From Bifidobacteriaceae bacterium (GTDB taxonomy: Bacteria; Actinomycetota; Actinomycetes; Actinomycetales; WQXJ01): a stretch of 7,927 nt of DNA. The notes below the pieces were generated by a model that was not told where the DNA came from, did no database searches, and saw only the letters and a program-made list of their open reading frames with translations. The DNA lies in NCBI GenBank assembly GCA_031255075.1, contig JAIRTF010000327.1, positions 1 to 7,927 on the forward strand. Reading direction: 5' to 3'. A program made the position numbers and the translations under genes. Positions 1-5,200 of the stretch are shown piece by piece (position 1 is the stretch's first letter; each line of letters begins with the position of its first letter).

Positions 1-160
1 AGACAAACTCATCCGGCGCCAGGGTCAGGTCCACGCCATCGAGCGCCACCACATCGCCGAACCGTTTGGTCAGTCCGCGGACCTCCACTTTGGCCTCGGT
101 GGCCGATGCCGCGCCGCCGGCCCCCGTAGCAGCCGGCCTGTTGGTTTGGTCTTGGCTCAT
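1..160 (-). CDS. ABC transporter ATP-binding protein, NitT/TauT type (N-terminal 53 codons only)
   Basis: This is the start of the ATPase subunit that would power the importer encoded just upstream. The minus-strand ATG at 160-158 opens with about 22 Ala/Gly/Thr-rich residues. The first strand of an ABC nucleotide-binding domain follows: VEVRGLTKRFGDVVALDGVD at about residues 25-44. Phe34 sits where the A-loop aromatic that stacks on ATP adenine is expected. The frame leaves the window before Walker A, so no catalytic motif is visible. The family call rests on this beta-strand pattern plus the neighbouring permease and binding protein. The ATG overlaps the permease stop as ATGA. AGAAGG lies 7 nt upstream of the start, which supports it and suggests translational coupling. 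Partial at the left edge. Confidence 0.88.
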   Translation of the reverse strand, partial: MSQDQTNRPAATGAGGAASATEAKVEVRGLTKRFGDVVALDGVDLTLAPDEFV

Positions 161-1002
161 CGTTCAGCCTTCTGGTATCTGAAGAGCCCTCGGCCTAGTG
201 CCCGCATGGCCTGGTCGAAGCACAACCCCAACACTCCCAGCACCAGGATGTAGCCGATGATGGTGTCAGTTTCGAAGTAGCGTTTGGCGACCGAGATTCG
301 GTAGCCCATGCCGCTGGAAGCCGCCACCAGCTCAGCCACCACCAACCAGGTCCAAGCCCAGCCCAGAGTGATGCGCAGGGTGTCGTAGATGCGCGGCCAA
401 GCTGAGGGGAAAACGATCCGGGTGAGGATCGCGAACCGGCCCATACCCAAGGTTTCGCCAAGGTGAACCAGGGGTTGGGGAACTTGGCGCACGGCATCGG
501 CCACCATCAGGACTTGCTGAAAAAAGGTGCCTAGCCAGATGATCAGGAACTTTTGGGAATCGCCCACGCCCACCCACAGAATGGTCAGCGGCACCAAGGC
601 CACCACCGGCATGTAGCGAATGAAATCGAACAGCGGCTCGAGGGCCGCTTCGATCCGGGCGGACACCCCCATCAGCGGGCCCAACGCCAAAGCCATGATG
701 GAGGCCAGCAGATAACCCATGGTGATTCGGTAGACCGAGATGCCGATGTCGCTCCACAGGTCGCCGGCGTGGGCTCGCTCTGCCAACGCGCCGATCACCG
801 CGCGGGGTGAAGGCAGGAACAGGTCGGAGACCAGGCCGGTTTCGGTGACCGCGAACCAGGCAGCAAACAGCACCGCAAAGGTGCCCAGGCTGGTGGCCAG
901 CCATTGACGTTTGGTGAGTTTCTCCCTCACCCGGGGTCTAGGCACTGGTGGTTCAGGGCAGGAATGTGGCGTTGATGGCTGCACTTGGTTCGGCACTGCC
1001 AT
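157..1002 (-). CDS. ABC transporter permease, NitT/TauT (TauC/SsuC-like) family
   Basis: Inner-membrane channel subunit of the importer, 281 aa from the ATG at 1002. After a Pro-rich cytoplasmic tail come a first membrane helix (about residues 34-52) and LFLPSPRAV (61-69), a signature of TauC/SsuC-type permeases. Further hydrophobic segments lie near 85-112, 128-147, 150-170, 210-230 and 247-262. The EAA-type coupling loop is at about 183-205 (GETLGMGR then IVFPSAWPRIY), and RYMPVVALVPL (129-139) is also typical. Length fits the family (about 250-280 aa). The start is uncertain. The TTG at 1005 and ATG at 1002 overlap the end of the binding-protein gene by about 50 bp and have a weak AGCAGG 8 nt upstream of the ATG. 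A GTG at 945, just after that gene's stop, would give 262 aa. The stop overlaps the ATPase start. Substrate not identifiable. Confidence 0.92.
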   Translation of the reverse strand: MAVPNQVQPSTPHSCPEPPVPRPRVREKLTKRQWLATSLGTFAVLFAAWFAVTETGLVSDLFLPSPRAVIGALAERAHAGDLWSDIGISVYRITMGYLLASIMALALGPLMGVSARIEAALEPLFDFIRYMPVVALVPLTILWVGVGDSQKFLIIWLGTFFQQVLMVADAVRQVPQPLVHLGETLGMGRFAILTRIVFPSAWPRIYDTLRITLGWAWTWLVVAELVAASSGMGYRISVAKRYFETDTIIGYILVLGVLGLCFDQAMRALGRGLFRYQKAER

Positions 1003-1930
1003 CAAGCAGACCTGCTGTCATGGCCACTTCCCGCACCGCCGGCAGGGTAGAGGTGGCGTATTCGCCGGTCAGAAGTTCCTTGTTTTGTGCCAGGTCGAAG
1101 AATTGGACGCCGTCAAAGGCGGTGGCCAGAGCCTCGGCGGTTTCGCCGACGCCTTTGGCGATGATGGCCCGGCCTTCATCAGTGTGAGCCTGGTAGTAGT
1201 CAACGGCTTGCCCCCATGATTTGATCAGCCCTTTGACCGCTTCAGGTTTGGCGTTGGCGAATGCGTCAGAGACCATCAACACATCGGAGATCAGTCCTTC
1301 TTTGGCGGCTGCTTCGTAGACCACATGCACATCCGAGTTTTGGGATTTGGCTTCGGTGATGTACGGCTCATAGGTCACGGCCACCGGTGTGCGGCCGGCT
1401 ATCAGCGCGGCGCCGGCTTCGGCAGCACCCATTGGCACTTTGGTGATGTCGTTGACAGACATGCCGGCTTGATCCAACGCGTAGTTCAACAACAGGTCAG
1501 AGGTGGTGCCTTCTTCATAGGCAACTGATTTGCCGGCCAAGTCTTGGACGGTGGTGACATCCCCGGTGGCGATGATGGCGTCAGCCGTGGTGGAGGCGTC
1601 TTCTAACAGAACAATCGAGGCGTCAACCCCTGACTCAATCATGTGCAGTGCTCCATGGGACGCCACGTTCAGAGCGTCTACTTGCCCGGCCGCGAGGGCT
1701 GCGAGCATCTCCGCGTCGCCTTCGAAATCCACCAGGTTGACTTTGAGGCCGTTGGCTTCGAAATAGCCCTGGTCTTGGGCTATGTACCAGGCGCCGTAGC
1801 CGAGCCATGGCTGGGTGGCGATTGAGACTTCGATCAGATCCTTGTCAGAGTTGGACTTGTTGGCTCCGCAGCCGGCGGTGGCTAGGGCCAGGATTACGGA
1901 AGCAGCTACTAGAGCGGTGCGCCTGTGCAT
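953..1930 (-). CDS. ABC transporter substrate-binding lipoprotein, NMT1/TauA-like
   Basis: Extracellular solute receptor of the importer, 325 aa, anchored to the membrane by a lipid. Residues 1-21 form a lipoprotein signal: MHRR, a hydrophobic stretch, then LATAGC with Cys21 as the lipidation site. Thr at -3 is a less usual but tolerated lipobox residue. The mature protein begins with a polar Asn/Ser/Lys/Asp linker. It then shows the NMT1/THI5-like periplasmic-binding fold start, with IATQPWLGYGAWYIAQDQGY at 37-56, a Gly-Tyr-Phe-x-x-Asn-Gly-Leu stretch, and AALAAGQVDALNVAS. This W-x-G-Y form occurs across nitrate, sulfonate, taurine and pyrimidine-precursor binders, so the ligand cannot be assigned. 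The frame stays open upstream, but the ATG at 1930 has GAAAGG 5 nt ahead and begins the signal peptide, so it is the start. First gene of the operon. Confidence 0.93.
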   Translation of the reverse strand: MHRRTALVAASVILALATAGCGANKSNSDKDLIEVSIATQPWLGYGAWYIAQDQGYFEANGLKVNLVDFEGDAEMLAALAAGQVDALNVASHGALHMIESGVDASIVLLEDASTTADAIIATGDVTTVQDLAGKSVAYEEGTTSDLLLNYALDQAGMSVNDITKVPMGAAEAGAALIAGRTPVAVTYEPYITEAKSQNSDVHVVYEAAAKEGLISDVLMVSDAFANAKPEAVKGLIKSWGQAVDYYQAHTDEGRAIIAKGVGETAEALATAFDGVQFFDLAQNKELLTGEYATSTLPAVREVAMTAGLLDGSAEPSAAINATFLP

Positions 1931-1935
1931 GATTG

Positions 1936-1941
1936 CCTTTC
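1936..1941 (-). promoter_or_regulatory. Ribosome binding site of the binding-protein gene
   Basis: GAAAGG on the minus strand lies 5 nt before the ATG at 1930. It decides the start, because the same frame runs open for about 80 further codons upstream without a comparable site or a signal peptide. Confidence 0.7.
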
Positions 1942-1967
1942 TTAGGGGCGGGTGGAAAGCCGCGTCT

Positions 1968-1996
1968 ATTGTGGCGCCTGGGCGGCCTTGGCGCAA
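1968..1996 (-). promoter_or_regulatory. Candidate sigma-70-type promoter of the importer operon
   Basis: On the minus strand, TTGCGC (1996-1991) and CACAAT (1973-1968) are separated by exactly 17 nt, matching the -35/-10 layout at 4 of 6 positions each. Transcription would begin near 1961, giving a leader of about 30 nt that contains the ribosome binding site. The -35 lies inside the TGGATTGCGC arm of a wider inverted repeat, so a regulator bound there could control access. This is a motif match by eye; alternative promoters are possible. Confidence 0.4.
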
Positions 1997-2075
1997 TCCA
2001 TTGGCTGGTCCTTTGACCGGGGAAGTTGGCCGGTGGCGGCGCCTTTTGCCAACTTCTGGCGAGCGTGGATTGCAC
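1991..2075. repeat. Outer inverted repeat TGGATTGC enclosing the 9-bp palindrome
   Basis: GCAATCCA at 1993-2000 is the exact complement of TGGATTGC at 2066-2073. Extended to 1991 and 2075 the match is 9 of 10. A short GGTC-CTTT-GACC hairpin (2007-2018) and the 9-bp palindrome lie inside. Read as RNA this gives a three-way junction; read as DNA it gives paired sites, one covering the importer -35. The wobble pairs do not clearly favour either strand. Confidence 0.35.
2022..2056. promoter_or_regulatory. Perfect 9-bp inverted repeat, possible operator
   Basis: GAAGTTGGC at 2022-2030 is matched exactly by GCCAACTTC at 2048-2056 across a 17-nt spacer. It lies upstream of the candidate importer promoter and near the middle of the intergenic region. 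That suits a dimeric regulator acting on both genes, though a hairpin in a long transcript is equally possible. No T-tract follows on either strand, so it is unlikely to be a terminator. Confidence 0.45.
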
Positions 2076-2110
2076 TGCCGTTTCCGCCTTGGGCACATGA
2101 TTTCGCAGAC

Positions 2111-2139
2111 GTTGAGCACTGGTTTGTTCCCAGTGCAAC
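2111..2139. promoter_or_regulatory. GCACTGG/CCAGTGC hairpin or operator
   Basis: GCACTGG (2116-2122) and CCAGTGC (2130-2136) are perfect 7-bp arms around a 7-nt loop. Beyond a 2-nt bulge, GTT and AAC extend the stem. It overlaps the weak plus-strand -35 candidate at 2127-2132, so it could be an operator for the giant gene, or a leader hairpin if transcription starts further left. It lacks a following T-run, so it does not look like a terminator. Confidence 0.4.
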
Positions 2140-2255
2140 GCGGCGGTGAGTATTTTTGCGGCAACTGTGTCACGGTCTAGTTGTTTTGCCGGTAGCCTGG
2201 GGGTTCGCCTCGCTGTGCCGCGTGGCGGATTGCGGAAATTGCCCACTCGGATCAC

Positions 2256-2259
2256 AAGG
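2256..2259 (+). promoter_or_regulatory. Ribosome binding site of the giant Ig-like protein gene
   Basis: AAGG lies 7 nt before the ATG at 2267. This fixes the start at an ATG giving a full signal peptide, rather than the later in-frame ATG at 2351, which would remove the positively charged n-region. Confidence 0.65.
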
Positions 2260-2266
2260 TAGCGAA

Positions 2267-5200
2267 ATGTCAAAACGTCCCCCGTCAACTGCCGTCCGCT
2301 CAATCAATCTCTGGAGCCGTCTCAACCGGTCTTGGGTCAGGCCCACTGCCATGTTGGCGGCTGGGGCCGCCGCTCTGGCAGGCATGGTCCTAGCCCAGGG
2401 ACTGACAGCTGCCCAGCAAGCCGCGGCGGCCGGGCCGCCGCCGAGTGCGGAGCACACCACCGCGAGTGTCACTCCGACCCCAGACCGTGAGGCCCCCAAA
2501 GTAGCGGCGAACGGCATCTCCGGCTACCGAGTGGATGTCACCGCCATGGGGCTGCCTGAGGGCGGCGGTGCGCCGCAACCTTCTTCTGACCGCCAACTGC
2601 GGTTGACTCTCAAACCACTTGAGGGGCAGCCCAGTGACGGCGCCTTCTTCCCAGCGCTGGGGAACAGCTACGAAGCCGACCTGCCCACGGGGGCGGCAGG
2701 CGAATTGAGTGTCGAGGTGGCCGCAAACCAGGCGGGGGCCTATCTGCTTGAAGTCAGCGACGGCCAGGCCGCGCTCACGCCTGTCTGGGCGCAGGAACTG
2801 TACTTCGCGGTTCAGGCTTCGCCTGAACACTCCTTCTTTTACTCTGAAGCCTGGAACGGCATCAACGCACCGATAGCTAACTGGGGAAACCCGGAGGCCG
2901 CCTACCAGGACTATCACAGTGTTGAGGTGTTCCTGGCAGACAATACCGGTCAGCCCCTGGAGGGCGGAGACCCGCCGCTATCCATAGCCGCCGCGCCTGG
3001 TGATCCCTTCGATGGGGCCGGTTTGGTATTCGCCAACGGAGGCTCGTTCCAGTGCAAACTGCACCCGTGGAGCGGGGCATGCGACCCAGGCTGGTTCGAG
3101 ATTCAGGTCTATGCCTCCCGGGCCGGGCAGCGGCAAGTCGAAATCACCTATGGAGAACCAGGCAGCGAGGGCAGCTTCAATCTGCATAACCGGTTGGATC
3201 CTGGCAGCACTGCCTTGACACTGGACTTTGCCCCTGACTGGCGCCTTGACTGGTCCACGTTGGTAGTCTCCCCGTCTGATCCTGTCGATGACCCGAATGA
3301 CCCGGCCAGCGACCCGTCCGGCGTTCCGCTGCCCGTTCCAGTGGGTACCGCTTACCAGATCACCTACACCGCCTGGGATGAGGGCCGCACCACTCGCACC
3401 ATTTGGGGGCATTCCCGGTGGCAGGCACTGGCAATGGAGCTGACGGGTGACGAATGCCACGCCGCTTTCCCCGCGGGTGGGACTGCCACAGCACACAATG
3501 TCGGAACCGATGGCCAATTCAGAGATCAGGTGGTTAGCAACCAACCCGGCGTCTGCGAACTGGTGGTTGAAGGACAAGAGCCGCGCACGCTTGTTTGGGT
3601 TGACCCGGAGGTAGGGACAGATGTTTCGAGAAGTTGGTTCTCAGTGTCACCAGACGCGGTGGTCGCCGGCGGCGTTGATCAAGGGTCCGTTGAAGTTCAG
3701 CTGACCAGCGCGGACGGTGTTCCTATTACTCAAGCCGCCGCGCTGCTTGAAGCACGTCCGCCCGCCGGCAGCGGTATTTCGGTGGCGCAATTCGTTCATG
3801 ATGGTGGTGGCCGCTACCTGGCGTCCTTCACAGGTGTTGAAGCGGGGGAGTTTCCGCTGGAGGTCAGCTTCAACGGCACACCAATAGGCATCCAGCCTGG
3901 CGTTGGTAACAGTGTTGCCACCTTTGTCGAGGCCGGTTCGCCGCCCTCACCGGCCAAATCGCGCGTTACCGTGACCCGATTCGCCGGCCAGAAAGCCAAC
4001 CATGATGCGCCCGCTTCGACTGTCCGGGAATGGGGCCGGCAATCGATCACAGCGACGTTGAAAGATGCCGACGGCAACGCGGTGGCCTACGGCGCTGGCT
4101 CACTGGTAGCGGCGGCCGCTCCGGGAGACCTGCTCGGCGGCATCGGCCTCTACTTTGGCAATGGTGGCCTGTTCGCCTGTCAAGAGGCGCCCGTGGACGG
4201 GGCCTGCGCCTCAGGCGTGTATGTGCTGCCGGTCTACTCATCCAAGGCGGGCGAGCGCCAACTCACTGTCACCTATCTACCCGGCGGCCCTGACCAGGTG
4301 TTGTTGGTCAACGGCGACCAGCCGAGTTCGCGAGTACTGCGGACCGTGTTTACAGTCCCGCCGGCATCTCCGGCCTATTCGACTTTGGTGGTCAGTCCCT
4401 CATTGCCGGCTGATGACCCCGATGACCCACTGGGCCGATCGAATGGCCGTCCGCAGCCGCTCGAGGTGAGCGCTGGTGAACGCTATGTGGCTACTGTGAC
4501 TCTGTGGGATGAAGGCCGCAACAACCGAGTGCCCAATGAGCAGGTCGAGTTGGGCATGTATCACAGCGATGATGGAACCTTCCCGTTCTGCTTGGCGCAG
4601 ATTGATGGGACGGATGACTGGGGCGGTTCGCTCTTGGTGACTACCTCGGCATCCGGCCGGGCGCAGGTGGAGATACTCAGCGAATACGCCACGCGCTGCG
4701 GCTTGCATGCGCGTCTCGACAACGCATTGGCGTCCGAACTCCAGGGAGCGCCGAAGAACCTGGAGTGGGTACATGGCGAACCGTTCCTGGATGGCGGCCC
4801 CAACGATTCCGGCTTCTACGTCGAACAAGACAACGTGCCCGCTGAGGGGGCTACGGCAGGTCGGGTCGCGGTCCAGCTTGTCGACGCCTACTCCTACGCT
4901 GAGGGAATATCCGGCCGGGCCGACCAGCTGGCGTTGGTGGCGCCGGCGGGCAGCGGCATAGAGGTGCGGGGCATCAGCGAGAGCGAAGGCGCCGGCTACT
5001 ACCGCATTCATTTCACGGGCACAGTTCCTGGCGATCACCCGCTGCAGGTCACTTACATGGGCCAGCCTTTGACGGCCAGGACAGAAGGTTGGCCGGATCC
5101 GGCGGCGGCCGTCGCACATATGGTCCCAGGCGATGAGCCGAACGTTTCCGCCGCCAACTCGCGAATGAGGCTCTACCGGGAAGGAGACGAGGGCCAGGCA

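Larger units (their letters stand above)
1931..2266. other. Divergent intergenic control region
   Basis: This 336-bp gap separates the importer operon (minus) from the giant Ig-like protein gene (plus). I see no convincing gene in it: the frames crossing it lack good ribosome binding sites and recognisable domains. It contains the candidate importer promoter, a 9-bp inverted repeat, an outer inverted repeat and a 7-bp hairpin, each described separately. No TPP riboswitch-type conserved core was found, although NMT1-like transporters sometimes carry one. A weak plus-strand promoter can be proposed: TTCCCA at 2127-2132, 18 nt, TATTTT at 2151-2156. It would give a leader of about 100 nt. Confidence 0.7.

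Noticed and set aside
2116..2136. Rho-independent terminator
   Set aside because: The stem is perfect, but no T-run follows directly on either strand and no gene ends nearby.
1815..2180. 121-codon plus-strand frame over the intergenic region
   Set aside because: Half is antisense to the binding-protein gene and there is no domain or good start signal.
1931..2266. TPP or other metabolite riboswitch upstream of the NMT1-like transporter
   Set aside because: I looked for the conserved TPP core (CTGAGA and the downstream GGGTAATGC-like segment) on both strands and did not find it.
1845..2517. Minus-strand frames crossing the intergenic region (1845-2303 and 2170-2517)
   Set aside because: They overlap the lipoprotein signal region, the control region and the signal peptide of the giant gene, are basic and low in structure, and lack ribosome binding sites.
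2978..3577. 199-codon minus-strand frame
   Set aside because: Antisense to A1-B1 of the giant gene, with no recognisable features.
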